This document shows positions 1 to 8,056 of a stretch of 64,000 nucleotides of DNA, piece by piece. Made by a program: the position numbers and the translations under genes. Origin of the DNA: JAJXWB01 sp046349085. Its GTDB lineage: Bacteria; Pseudomonadota; Alphaproteobacteria; Rhizobiales; Beijerinckiaceae. Position 1 is the first letter of the stretch. Each line of letters starts with the position of its first letter. A model generated the notes under the pieces. That model did not search any database. It was not told where the DNA came from and saw only the letters and a program-made list of their open reading frames with translations. Location of the stretch: assembly GCA_046349085.1 (NCBI GenBank), contig JAXMDA010000009.1:1-64000 (forward strand), read 5' to 3'.

Positions 1-315
1 GTCTTCCTTGATGCGGGCTTTGCGGCGACACAGCGCCTTGTGCGCGAAAGCTTCGCCGCGCGTCTCGATCAGGCCGGCGCCTCGCAACGCGATCCCAAGA
101 GCGCATTGCAGGAATGGGCGCAGGGGCGCGGACTTGCGACGCCGGTCTACCGGCTGGACGGGCAGACCGGGCCGGACCATGCGCCGCGATTCCTGATCTC
201 GGCGATCGTCGACGGATTTGCGACCGCGCAGGGCGAAGGCTCATCGAAGCGCCACGCCGAACAGGCCGCCGCGGAAGCCTTTCTCGCGCGCGAAAAGATC
301 GGAGGCGCGGCATGA
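1..315 (+). CDS. rnc: Ribonuclease III, C-terminal part (gene cut by window edge)
   Basis: The reading frame is open from base 1 to the TGA at 313-315, giving about 104 residues. The visible part matches the C-terminal double-stranded RNA-binding domain of RNase III: it begins near DPKSALQEW and ends with the helix SSKRHAEQAAAEAF. RNase III is normally about 230 residues, so the catalytic domain lies before the window. The enzyme cleaves double-stranded RNA in rRNA precursors and some mRNAs. Its stop overlaps the era start (ATGA), the usual translationally coupled rnc-era pair of proteobacteria. Identification rests on this domain plus the era neighbour. Confidence 0.93.
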   Translation, partial: VFLDAGFAATQRLVRESFAARLDQAGASQRDPKSALQEWAQGRGLATPVYRLDGQTGPDHAPRFLISAIVDGFATAQGEGSSKRHAEQAAAEAFLAREKIGGAA

Positions 316-1223
316 GCGAGGCGGCGGAGAACACGCGCTGCGGCTTCGTCGCGCTGATCGGCGCGCCGAACGCCGGCAAGTCGACGCTGCTCAACGCGCT
401 CGTCGGCGCCAAAGTGTCGATCGTGTCGCGCAAGGTGCAGACGACGCGCGCGCTGGTGCGCGGCATCGCGCTCGAAGGCGACGCGCAGATCATCTTCGTC
501 GATACGCCCGGCATTTTCGCGCCCAAGCGCCGGCTCGACCGCGCGATGGTGACGAGCGCCTGGGGCGGCGCGGGCGACGCCGACGTCGTGGCGCTGCTGG
601 TCGATTCCAAGAAAGGGATCGATGCGGAAGTGGAGGCGATCCTCGAGAGGCTGAAGGACGCGCCGCGCAAGAAGGTCCTCGTGCTCAACAAGATCGATCT
701 CATTCCACGTGAGAATCTGCTGGCGCTGGCGCAGGACCTGAATGCGCGCTGCGCGTTCGCGGAAACCTTCATGGTGTCGGCGGCCAAGGGCGATGGCGTC
801 GCGCATCTGCGCAAGCAGCTTGCGAGCCTGATGAAAGCCGGACCCTGGCTCTATCCGGAAGACCAGGTGTCGGACGCGCCACTGCGATCCCTGGCTGCGG
901 AAATCACCCGCGAAAAACTGTTCGAGCGCCTGCACGACGAATTGCCCTACGAAGCGACTGTCGAGACCGATCAGTGGAAGGCGATGCCCGATGGATCGGC
1001 GCGCATCGAACAGACGATCTTTGTCGCGCGCGACGGACAGAAACGCATCGTGATCGGCGAGGGCGGCAAGATGATCAAGTCCATCGGGCAGGCTGCGCGA
1101 AAGGACATTGCGGAGGCGGCCGAACAGAAGGTGCATCTCTTCCTGTTCGTGAAGGTGCGCTCGAACTGGGCCGACGATCCCGAGCGCTATCGCGAGATGG
1201 GGCTCGAATTCCCGCGCGGTTGA
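312..1223 (+). CDS. era: GTPase Era
   Basis: Era is a GTPase that binds the 3' end of 16S rRNA during small-subunit assembly. The 303-residue product has the G1 loop GAPNAGKS at 17-24, G3 DTPG at 64-67, G4 NKID at 126-129 and G5 SAAKG at 156-160. A C-terminal KH domain contains the stretch VIGEGGKMIKSIG. Length is normal for the family. The ATG at 312 was chosen because it overlaps the rnc stop and places the G1 loop at the usual distance from the N-terminus; the frame is open further upstream inside rnc but without Era-like sequence. Confidence 0.97.
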   Translation: MSEAAENTRCGFVALIGAPNAGKSTLLNALVGAKVSIVSRKVQTTRALVRGIALEGDAQIIFVDTPGIFAPKRRLDRAMVTSAWGGAGDADVVALLVDSKKGIDAEVEAILERLKDAPRKKVLVLNKIDLIPRENLLALAQDLNARCAFAETFMVSAAKGDGVAHLRKQLASLMKAGPWLYPEDQVSDAPLRSLAAEITREKLFERLHDELPYEATVETDQWKAMPDGSARIEQTIFVARDGQKRIVIGEGGKMIKSIGQAARKDIAEAAEQKVHLFLFVKVRSNWADDPERYREMGLEFPRG

Positions 1224-1320
1224 AGCGCCGCGAAAACTTCACATTTGAGACTGTCGCGCTTCGGAACTTGTCCGCGCGCCCCCCGTTCATGCTTCGGGTC
1301 ACAGCATGAAGGGATAGGTC

Positions 1321-1572
1321 ATGAACAAGCTGTTTCTGATCGGCGCGCTCGCCGGGGCGGGGCTTTCCATCGCAGCGACGCAGGCTTCGGCGCGCGTCGT
1401 GTGCAACGACGAAGGCGATTGCTGGCGGACCAAGACGGAGTACGAATACCCGCCGAGCGTTCGGCTCCATTTCTACAATGACGACTACAAGTGGGGTCCG
1501 GCCGAAAATCGCCGCTGGCGGGAACACGACGGCCGGGGCTATTGGCGCGGCGGTAGCTGGGTCGAGTTCTAG
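1321..1572 (+). CDS. Small secreted protein of unknown function
   Basis: This 83-residue protein has a clear signal peptide (MNKLFLIGALAGAGLSIA, cleavage likely after QASA) and a mature part of about 60 residues. The mature part is rich in W, R, Y and G, with two cysteines (VCNDEGDC) and tryptophans spaced through the C-terminal half. I do not recognise a named family; the composition resembles small periplasmic proteins common in Hyphomicrobiales. It is a single-gene unit: era ends 97 bases upstream and a strong terminator follows at 1592. Confidence 0.75.
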   Translation: MNKLFLIGALAGAGLSIAATQASARVVCNDEGDCWRTKTEYEYPPSVRLHFYNDDYKWGPAENRRWREHDGRGYWRGGSWVEF

Positions 1573-1591
1573 TTCAAGATTGCCAAGCGCG

Positions 1592-1618
1592 GGGCGGAGC
1601 TTCGGCTCCGCCCTTTTT
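1592..1618 (+). terminator. Rho-independent terminator
   Basis: The hairpin GGGCGGAGC-TTCG-GCTCCGCCC is perfect over 9 bp with a UUCG tetraloop, and five T follow. It lies 20 bases after the small secreted protein gene and before a convergent small gene, so it can serve the plus-strand unit. Confidence 0.9.
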
Positions 1619-1628
1619 CGCGCCCGTT

Positions 1629-1820
1629 TCAGCGAACGCCGGCCAACCAGCGGATCGTTTCGACGACCGCGAGCAAGATTGCCGCGACAAGGACCAGGAT
1701 CGCGGCGCGTTGCAGCCAGACAGTCATCCTGCCCGGAAATACGCGGAAGCTGGACAGCACGTAGAGCAGAATGGCGACGAGACCGGCCGCCTGCATGAAT
1801 GTTTCGGATGCGCTGCCCAT
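1629..1820 (-). CDS. Small two-helix membrane protein
   Basis: This 63-residue product is almost entirely two hydrophobic segments, about residues 10-27 and 36-57. They are separated by a short basic turn (FRVFPGRM), which predicts a hairpin inner-membrane protein. It converges on the terminator at 1592. No family is recognised. A real gene is plausible from its composition and its position in an otherwise empty gap, but the ORF is short and could be spurious. Confidence 0.5.
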   Translation of the reverse strand: MGSASETFMQAAGLVAILLYVLSSFRVFPGRMTVWLQRAAILVLVAAILLAVVETIRWLAGVR

Positions 1821-1982
1821 ATTGCGGCCTCGATGTTCTCTGGCGCCAGACGCGCTCGATCCTACACGCTATCTCCGATGTGTCCGCCAGGGCGATGGGA
1901 ACGGCGGGCGTGAAGCATCGTCGCTTCTAGCGCCGGTGAAACGCCATCGCGTTCAGCGTGGAACTCTGAAACCCGCTCGCCG

Positions 1983-2345
1983 CTAGACAGCCAGCGGATC
2001 GGGCTCCGCGAAATCGCGGTCCAGCATCGCGCCGGTCGCCTTGTACCAGCAGATCGCATCATGCGCGCAGATCACGGCAAGTCTGGTTCGTTCGGCGGCG
2101 CCGTTATCCGCCAGCGCAGCCCATTTCGCGCTGTCGGCGGCCTGTTCGAGTTCGATTACCGCCTCGCGCTGGCTCACGCCGGCCTCGCCCTCCACGGCCG
2201 TGCGTGTCTTTGCGAATTTTCGCCTGAATTCTTCGACCACGGCCGCCGTCACTCTTGACGCGCCGCCATCGGCGGCGAGCGCGGCTTCCGCAGCCTGAAG
2301 CCGGCTATCAAGCTGTGCGCAGACCTGTCCCGCGATCGTCGCCAT
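1983..2345 (-). CDS. Hypothetical cytoplasmic protein
   Basis: This 120-residue soluble, alanine-rich protein is predicted mostly helical, with charged segments such as EEFRRKFAKTRTAVEG. No signal peptide, membrane segment or known catalytic motif is visible. It starts with ATG at 2345 and is divergent from recO, sharing a gap of about 110 bases. I do not recognise the family. Its helical amphipathic composition suggests coding rather than an antisense shadow, because no competing plus-strand gene occupies the stretch. Confidence 0.55.
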   Translation of the reverse strand: MATIAGQVCAQLDSRLQAAEAALAADGGASRVTAAVVEEFRRKFAKTRTAVEGEAGVSQREAVIELEQAADSAKWAALADNGAAERTRLAVICAHDAICWYKATGAMLDRDFAEPDPLAV

Positions 2346-2457
2346 GGCTTCCTCCCGGTCGCTTCGCTACCCGGCGCGCATCGCGCCCGCTGTCCGGCAA
2401 ACCGATCGCGCCGGCCGGCTCTGGACCCGCTGCTCGCCTGTCGCCCATATAGGGCGC

Positions 2458-3225
2458 ATGGACTGGTCCGACCGTGGAATCGTCATCGGCCTGCGCAAGC
2501 ACGGCGAGACGAGCGTCATTCTGGAGGCGATGACCGAGAGCCACGGCCGGCATCTCGGCGTGGTGCGGTCCGGCCGCTCGCGGTCCATGCAGCCGACGCT
2601 GCAGCCGGGCAACAGCGTCAATCTCGTGTGGCGCGCGCGGCTCGAGGAGCACATGGGCGCCTTTGCGGTGGAAGGAGAGAGGCTGCGCGCCGGCCGGCTG
2701 ATGGCGAGCCCGATGGCGCTGCAGGGCCTGCATTGGCTTGCCGCCCTGCTGCGCCTCTTGCCCGAACGCGACCCGCACGCAGGCCTTTTTGCGATGACGG
2801 AGGCGATCGTCGATCATTTCGACGACGCTGCGCTCGCGCCCGAACTCGTCGTGCGATTCGAACTCGCCGTTCTGGCCGAACTCGGATTCGGACTGGATCT
2901 CAACTCGTGCGCCGCGACGGGCGCCCGCGAGGATCTCGTCTACGTCTCGCCGAAAAGCGGACGGGCGGTCAGCCGCGCGGCAGGCGCTCCCTGGGCGGAG
3001 CGTTTGCTGCCGCTGCCGGATTTCATCGGACGGGAAGCGGGGGCAGACGCCGTTTCGTTTGAAGCGATCGCGGCGGGACTGCGGCTCGCCGGTTATTTCC
3101 TGCGTCGCGATCTCTTCGAGCCGCGCGGGCTGGCCGACGCGATGGCGTCGCGCGACTCCTTCATACGCGAGGCGTCGCGGGCGTCAGCGCGCGCGGGCCA
3201 GGGTGGAAACATGACGTCGGAATAA
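2458..3225 (+). CDS. recO: DNA repair protein RecO
   Basis: RecO loads RecA onto SSB-coated single-stranded DNA in the RecFOR pathway. The 255-residue product begins MDWSDRGIVIGLRKHGE, the typical start of the N-terminal OB fold (about residues 1-80). A helical C-terminal domain follows, with the segment LDLNSCAATGA near residue 145. Length is normal. ATG 2458 is chosen because family similarity begins there; the open frame extends upstream through unrelated sequence. Its place after rnc-era, separated only by small genes, is the usual alphaproteobacterial neighbourhood. Confidence 0.93.
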   Translation: MDWSDRGIVIGLRKHGETSVILEAMTESHGRHLGVVRSGRSRSMQPTLQPGNSVNLVWRARLEEHMGAFAVEGERLRAGRLMASPMALQGLHWLAALLRLLPERDPHAGLFAMTEAIVDHFDDAALAPELVVRFELAVLAELGFGLDLNSCAATGAREDLVYVSPKSGRAVSRAAGAPWAERLLPLPDFIGREAGADAVSFEAIAAGLRLAGYFLRRDLFEPRGLADAMASRDSFIREASRASARAGQGGNMTSE

Positions 3226-3263
3226 AATGCGCCCTGAAGACAAAGCCTGCGGGCCGTGAAACG

Positions 3264-3455
3264 TCAGCGGGTCGTCACGCAGTCGGCGCGGGAGGCGGGG
3301 CTCTTGACGCCATAGCCGTCGTCGAAGGCGGCCGCCGCGCAGACGTCGGGCATCGCGCCTTGCGCCATCACGTCGTTCAGGCCCGGCTGAAACAGCGCGA
3401 TGCCGCCCAGCGACAGCGCGACGAGGAGGCCCAGAGCGGAAACGATCTTCGTCAT
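3264..3455 (-). CDS. Small secreted or membrane-anchored protein
   Basis: This 63-residue protein has an N-terminal hydrophobic segment (about residues 5-22) that can act as signal peptide or anchor. The short tail carries two cysteines (DVCAAAAF and RADCVTT), which could form a disulphide in the periplasm. No family is recognised. It is divergent from parC and ends 38 bases from the convergent recO stop. Confidence 0.55.
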   Translation of the reverse strand: MTKIVSALGLLVALSLGGIALFQPGLNDVMAQGAMPDVCAAAAFDDGYGVKSPASRADCVTTR

Positions 3456-3708
3456 CTCAACACCATTCTGGTTCGGGCGACCTCGCCCGTCCCTTAAATT
3501 TCGTTCAGTACGATCATGCCCGCAGTGCGAAAGCGCACCTGCGATTCATCGCCCCCCAGCGCGGGACAATGTTTAGCGAAATGTTGCGACGCGGAACAAG
3601 TGCAGGAATGCAACAGTCCGGCTAAAGCCGACGCCCAGAAGTCGCCATAAATTCAGTGACGAAAGTCATGCGCTTGCCGCGACTCGGCCGGCCGGCTAGG
3701 CAGAGAAC
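3456..3708. promoter_or_regulatory. Divergent intergenic region upstream of parC
   Basis: This 253-base gap between two divergent genes must hold both promoters. It is less GC-rich than the genes and contains an AGAG ribosome-binding sequence just before the parC ATG. I see no clear operator or riboswitch. Confidence 0.4.
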
Positions 3709-5955
3709 ATGGCAAGAACGATCGATCCGCCGCAGCTGCCCGAGGCGCAGCCCGTCAATCTGCGCGAGGCGCTGGAAGAGCGCTATCTCGCCTATGCGCT
3801 GTCGACCATCATGGGCCGCGCGCTGCCGGACGCCCGCGACGGGCTGAAGCCGGTCCACCGCCGCATTCTCTATGGGATGCAGGTGCTGCGGCTCGATCCG
3901 GGATCGGCCTTCAAGAAATGCGCAAAAATCGTCGGCGACGTGATGGGTTCGTTCCATCCGCACGGCGATCAGGCGATCTACGACGCCCTGGTGCGGCTCG
4001 CGCAGGATTTTTCCTCGCGCTACCCGCTGGTCGACGGACAGGGCAATTTCGGCAATATCGACGGCGATTCGGCGGCGGCCTACCGCTATACCGAAGCGCG
4101 CATGACCGATGTCGCGCGCCTGCTGCTGGAAGGCATCGACGAGGATTCGGTCGATTTCCGCGACAATTATTCGGGCGACCAGCAGGAGCCGATCGTGCTG
4201 CCGTCGGCTTTGCCGAACCTGCTCGCCAACGGCGCGCAGGGCATTGCCGTGGGCATGGCGACCTCGGTGCCGCCGCACAATCTCGCCGAACTCTGCGACG
4301 CCGCTCTCTATCTCATCTCCAATCGCGCAGCGACGCCGGAAGCGCTCGTGCGCTTCGTGCCGGGGCCGGATTTCCCCACGGGCGGCGTGATCGTCGATAC
4401 GCCGGCCGCGATCACCGAAATCTATCGCACGGGCCGCGGCTCCATCCGCTTGCGCGCGCGCTGGGCGAAGGAGGAATCCTCGCGCGGCATGTGGAACGTG
4501 GTGGTCACGGAAGTTCCCTACGGCGTGCAGAAGAGCCGGCTGATCGAGAAGATCGCCGAGCTGTTCAACGAGAAGAAGCTGCCGCTTGTCGCCGACATCC
4601 GCGACGAATCGGCGGAAGACATCCGCGTCGTCATCGAGCCGCGCGCGAAAACCGTCGACGCCGACGTGATGATGGAGACGCTGTTCCGGCAGACCGAGCT
4701 GGAAGCGCGCATCGGCGTGAACATGAACGTGCTGGTGGACGGCGCCGTGCCGCGCGTCGTCTCGCTCGGCGAGGCGCTGGGGCAATGGCTCGACCATCGC
4801 CGCGAGGTGCTGCTGCGCCGGTCGCGCCATCGCCTGGCGGAGATCGAGCACCGGCTCGAGCTGCTCGCCGGCATGATCGTCGTCTTCCTCAACCTCGACA
4901 AGGTGATCCGCATCATCCGCGAGGACGACGAGCCGAAGGCCAAATTGATGAAGGTCTTCAAGCTCACCGACAAGCAGGCGAACTACGTGCTCGACACGCG
5001 CCTGCGGAGCTTGCGCAAGCTCGAGGAATTGGAGCTGCGCAAGGAGCACGACGAGCTGACGAAGGAGAAGGGCGAGGTCGAGAAGCTCATCGCCGACGAG
5101 AAGCTGCAGTGGAAGACGATCACCGCGCAAATCCGCGAGCTGAAGAAGAAATATCCGCCGGATTCGAAGATCGGCAAGCGGCGCACGACCTTCGCCGAGG
5201 CGCCGGCGGCGGCCGCCGATTTCAACCTCGCGGAAGCGCTGATCGAGCGCGAGCCGATCACCGTCGTCGTTTCCGAGAAGGGCTGGATTCGCGCGCTGAA
5301 AGGCCATGTGCAGGACCTGTCCGGCTTGCAGTTCAAGGGCGACGACGCGCTGCTCGCCTCCTTCTTCGCGGAAACGACGTCGAAGGTTCTGGTGCTCGCG
5401 TCGAACGGCAAGATTTTCACGCTCGACGCCTCGAAGCTGCCGGGCGGCCGCGGGCATGGCGAGCCGATCCGGCTGATGGCCGACATCGACGAGGGCGCGG
5501 ACATCGTGACCGTGCTGCCCTATGAGGCGGGCAGGAAGATGCTGGCGGCGACGTCGGACGGGCGCGGCTTCGTCGTCAATCAGGACGAGATGATCGGCGG
5601 CACGCGCAAGGGCAAGGTCCTGATGAACCCGGACGAGGGCGCGAAGGCCGCGCTGCTGGTCGGGGCGCAGGGCGATCATGTCGCCGTCGTCGGGCAGAAT
5701 CGCAAGCTGGTCGTCTTCCCGCTCGAGCAGGTTCCGGAGATGGCGCGCGGCAAGGGCGTGCGGCTGCAACGCTACAAGGACGGCGGCGTGTCCGACGCGC
5801 GCGTCTTCGCGATGGCCGACGGGCTTTCGTGGACGGATTCGGCGGGCCGCGTGTTCAACGTCGGCAAGGCGGAGCTGAAGGACTGGCTCGGCAATCGCGC
5901 CGACGCCGGCCGCCTGCCGCCGCGCGGGTTTCCGAAGAACAACAGGTTCGGATAG
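3709..5955 (+). CDS. parC: DNA topoisomerase IV subunit A
   Basis: ParC is the DNA-cleaving subunit of topoisomerase IV, which decatenates daughter chromosomes. The 748-residue protein has the winged-helix breakage-reunion domain with the catalytic tyrosine Y127 in RYTEAR. The quinolone-region sequence GSFHPHGDQAIYDAL lies at about 80-95. A tower/coiled-coil segment follows, and then a degenerate C-terminal beta-pinwheel (about 500-740). The length of about 750 and the absence of a GyrA box favour ParC over GyrA. No parE lies nearby. Confidence 0.94.
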   Translation: MARTIDPPQLPEAQPVNLREALEERYLAYALSTIMGRALPDARDGLKPVHRRILYGMQVLRLDPGSAFKKCAKIVGDVMGSFHPHGDQAIYDALVRLAQDFSSRYPLVDGQGNFGNIDGDSAAAYRYTEARMTDVARLLLEGIDEDSVDFRDNYSGDQQEPIVLPSALPNLLANGAQGIAVGMATSVPPHNLAELCDAALYLISNRAATPEALVRFVPGPDFPTGGVIVDTPAAITEIYRTGRGSIRLRARWAKEESSRGMWNVVVTEVPYGVQKSRLIEKIAELFNEKKLPLVADIRDESAEDIRVVIEPRAKTVDADVMMETLFRQTELEARIGVNMNVLVDGAVPRVVSLGEALGQWLDHRREVLLRRSRHRLAEIEHRLELLAGMIVVFLNLDKVIRIIREDDEPKAKLMKVFKLTDKQANYVLDTRLRSLRKLEELELRKEHDELTKEKGEVEKLIADEKLQWKTITAQIRELKKKYPPDSKIGKRRTTFAEAPAAAADFNLAEALIEREPITVVVSEKGWIRALKGHVQDLSGLQFKGDDALLASFFAETTSKVLVLASNGKIFTLDASKLPGGRGHGEPIRLMADIDEGADIVTVLPYEAGRKMLAATSDGRGFVVNQDEMIGGTRKGKVLMNPDEGAKAALLVGAQGDHVAVVGQNRKLVVFPLEQVPEMARGKGVRLQRYKDGGVSDARVFAMADGLSWTDSAGRVFNVGKAELKDWLGNRADAGRLPPRGFPKNNRFG

Positions 5956-6013
5956 CGGCCGGACGACCGGCCATCGTGGCGCTTTATTGCAAGCGAAGCG
6001 CGACGGTCCGCTC

Positions 6014-6173
6014 TGTCATCCCGGACGGCCCAAGGCCGATCCGGGATCCAGCCTGAAGCGTTCGCGCGCTGGATTCCGGCTCTGCGCTTCGCTTCTGGGC
6101 GAAGTCGCCAGCTTCAAGGGAAGTCGGCAACAGCCGACTTCCCGGCGGCGACTTCTGCTTGGCCTGGATGACA
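6014..6173. repeat. Palindromic intergenic repeat with terminal TGTCAT / ATGACA
   Basis: The element begins TGTCATCCCGGAC and ends GGATGACA, so its ends are inverted repeats. Inside lies a perfect 11-bp hairpin (GGGAAGTCGGC at 6118-6128, loop AACA, complement at 6133-6143). It fills most of the 292-base gap between parC and the FUSC gene. Related elements occur near 18.7, 27.6, 47.8, 51.4 and 60 kb. Confidence 0.75.
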
Positions 6174-6247
6174 GCAAGCGCCCCCGGCATTGCCGACGCG
6201 CCGCCAATGGGCGATCTGGAGTTCGACAATCGTAACGTGCGCGCTCC

Positions 6248-8056
6248 ATGACCCAGCCCCTCCCGCCATCGCCGCCGCCGCCCGCGGTCAGCCTGACCGC
6301 CATGTTCCGCCTGCGGCCGGGCCCCTCGCGCTTCTATTTCGCGCTGCGTTCGGCGATCGCGATGGGCGTGTGCGCGCTCGGCGGATGGCTCGCCGGCGAT
6401 CAGGGCGCCGGGCTGCTGGCGACGCTCGGCGCCTTCGCCGCGCTCTACGGCGGCGGCCGGCCCTATCGTCATCGCGCCGTCCTGCTGGCGATCATCGGCG
6501 CGGGCTTCGTCGTCAGCGTGGTCGCCGGCGTCGTGGCGGCCTCAGCGCCTTCCCCGTGGCCCGGCGTCCTGCTGGCGACGGGGATCGCCTTCGTGGCGAG
6601 CTTCCTGTGCAGCGCGCTGATCGTCGGGCCGCCCGGCGCCTTCCTGTTCACGCTCGTCTGCGCGGCCGCCACCAACATGCACGGACAGGCGACGCATGTC
6701 GGCGCGATCGCCGCCGTCGTCGCGGCGGGCGCGGCGGTCGCCTGGGTCCTGCAGATGGCCGGCGCGCTCTGGCGTCCGCGCTGGCCGGAAGAGCAATCGC
6801 TCGAAGCGGCGGCGCAGGCCGTCGCGGCCTATATCGACGGCACGGCGCAGGGCGAGGCCGACCTGCAGCGCCATGCGACCGCGCTGGCGCTGCACGAGGC
6901 CTGGCTCAATCTGGTCGCGCGCCAGCGCGGACGCGCGCGGCCCGACGACCGGCTGCACCGCCTGCGCGCGCTGAGCCGCGAATTGCACCGCATCTTCGGC
7001 GCGGCGATCGCGAGCGCGGGACGGGCGGACCGCGATCCGCAGGCCGCGGCCAAGGCCCGCGCGATCGGCGCCATGGCGTCGAACCCGCCGCCGGTCGCGG
7101 GCGGCGACGCGCTCCACAAGCCGCTCGCCTACATCACCGCGCGCGAAATGATCGCGATGTCGCTGCGTCCGGGGTCGACGCCGATGCGTATCGCCCTGCG
7201 CGTCGGCGCGGCCGCGCTGATCTGCGGCGGCGCGGGCGCGCTGATCGGGCTCGACCGCGCCTACTGGGCGATCGCCGCCGCCGTGCTGGTGCTCTACCAG
7301 GGGCTCGATCTGACGCGCGCGATGCAGCGCGGCCTCGAGCGCACGCTCGGCACCTTCGCGGGGCTGGGGCTCGCGGCGATCCTGCTCGCCGCCCGCCCAC
7401 ACGGCCTTCTGCTGGCGGCCATCGTCATGGTCCTGCAATTCTGCATCGAGATCGTCGTGGTCCGGAACTATGCGCTGGCCACCGTCTTCATCACGCCCAT
7501 CGCGCTCGTCGTGGCGGAGGCGGCGACGCCCTCGGTCGATATCGGCGCGCTGCTGCTCGACCGCGGCGTCGATACGGCGCTCGGCTGCCTGGTCGGGCTT
7601 GCAGTTCTCTTTCTCACCTCGCAACGCAGCGGCGCGGAACTGCGCGCGGCGATGCAGGCGACGATCGCCGCCGCGCGCCATCTGCTGCCGCTGCTGGCGG
7701 CCGGCGACGTCACGCATACGCAGGCGCGCCGCGCGCGCGTGGACCTGCGCAACGCCGCCGTCGACATGATGCTGCTCTACGAGGCGCAGACGGGCACGGG
7801 CGGGCGGGCGCGCGAGGAGGCCGATCGGCTCTGGCCGGCGATCGTCGCCGCGCAGCGGCTCGCCTTCCGCGTTCTGGCGGCCTGTTGGGAGATGGAGGCG
7901 TCCGGCGCGCGCGCGCTCGGCCCCGAGGAGGCGGCGCGGCTCGATGCGGAATTGCAGGCGATCGAGGCCGACGCGCCGCTTGCGCCGGCCGAGGGATTCC
8001 TCAGCGCGGAAGTCGCGACGCTGCGCGCGGCGCTGCGCGACGCGCGCGTCACCTGA
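6248..8056 (+). CDS. FUSC-family membrane protein (aromatic acid / fusaric acid exporter type)
   Basis: This 602-residue inner-membrane protein shows the FUSC layout. An N-terminal bundle of about six hydrophobic helices (residues 25-180) precedes a soluble region (about 185-310). A second bundle of about six helices (315-460) precedes a soluble tail. Family members such as AaeB and fusaric acid resistance proteins export aromatic carboxylic acids, usually with a membrane-fusion partner; none is adjacent, so the substrate is unknown. Its stop overlaps the convergent permease stop by 8 bases. Confidence 0.8.
   Translation: MTQPLPPSPPPPAVSLTAMFRLRPGPSRFYFALRSAIAMGVCALGGWLAGDQGAGLLATLGAFAALYGGGRPYRHRAVLLAIIGAGFVVSVVAGVVAASAPSPWPGVLLATGIAFVASFLCSALIVGPPGAFLFTLVCAAATNMHGQATHVGAIAAVVAAGAAVAWVLQMAGALWRPRWPEEQSLEAAAQAVAAYIDGTAQGEADLQRHATALALHEAWLNLVARQRGRARPDDRLHRLRALSRELHRIFGAAIASAGRADRDPQAAAKARAIGAMASNPPPVAGGDALHKPLAYITAREMIAMSLRPGSTPMRIALRVGAAALICGGAGALIGLDRAYWAIAAAVLVLYQGLDLTRAMQRGLERTLGTFAGLGLAAILLAARPHGLLLAAIVMVLQFCIEIVVVRNYALATVFITPIALVVAEAATPSVDIGALLLDRGVDTALGCLVGLAVLFLTSQRSGAELRAAMQATIAAARHLLPLLAAGDVTHTQARRARVDLRNAAVDMMLLYEAQTGTGGRAREEADRLWPAIVAAQRLAFRVLAACWEMEASGARALGPEEAARLDAELQAIEADAPLAPAEGFLSAEVATLRAALRDARVT

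Noticed and set aside
1862..2062. Short minus-strand ORF overlapping the hypothetical gene at 1983-2345
   Set aside because: Arginine/proline-rich, no motif, and it overlaps a better candidate on the same strand.
3622..5769. Long open frame (over 700 codons) on the minus strand opposite parC
   Set aside because: Its translation is arginine/aspartate/leucine-rich without any family motif, and it mirrors parC codons. Such antisense frames are expected in GC-rich DNA.
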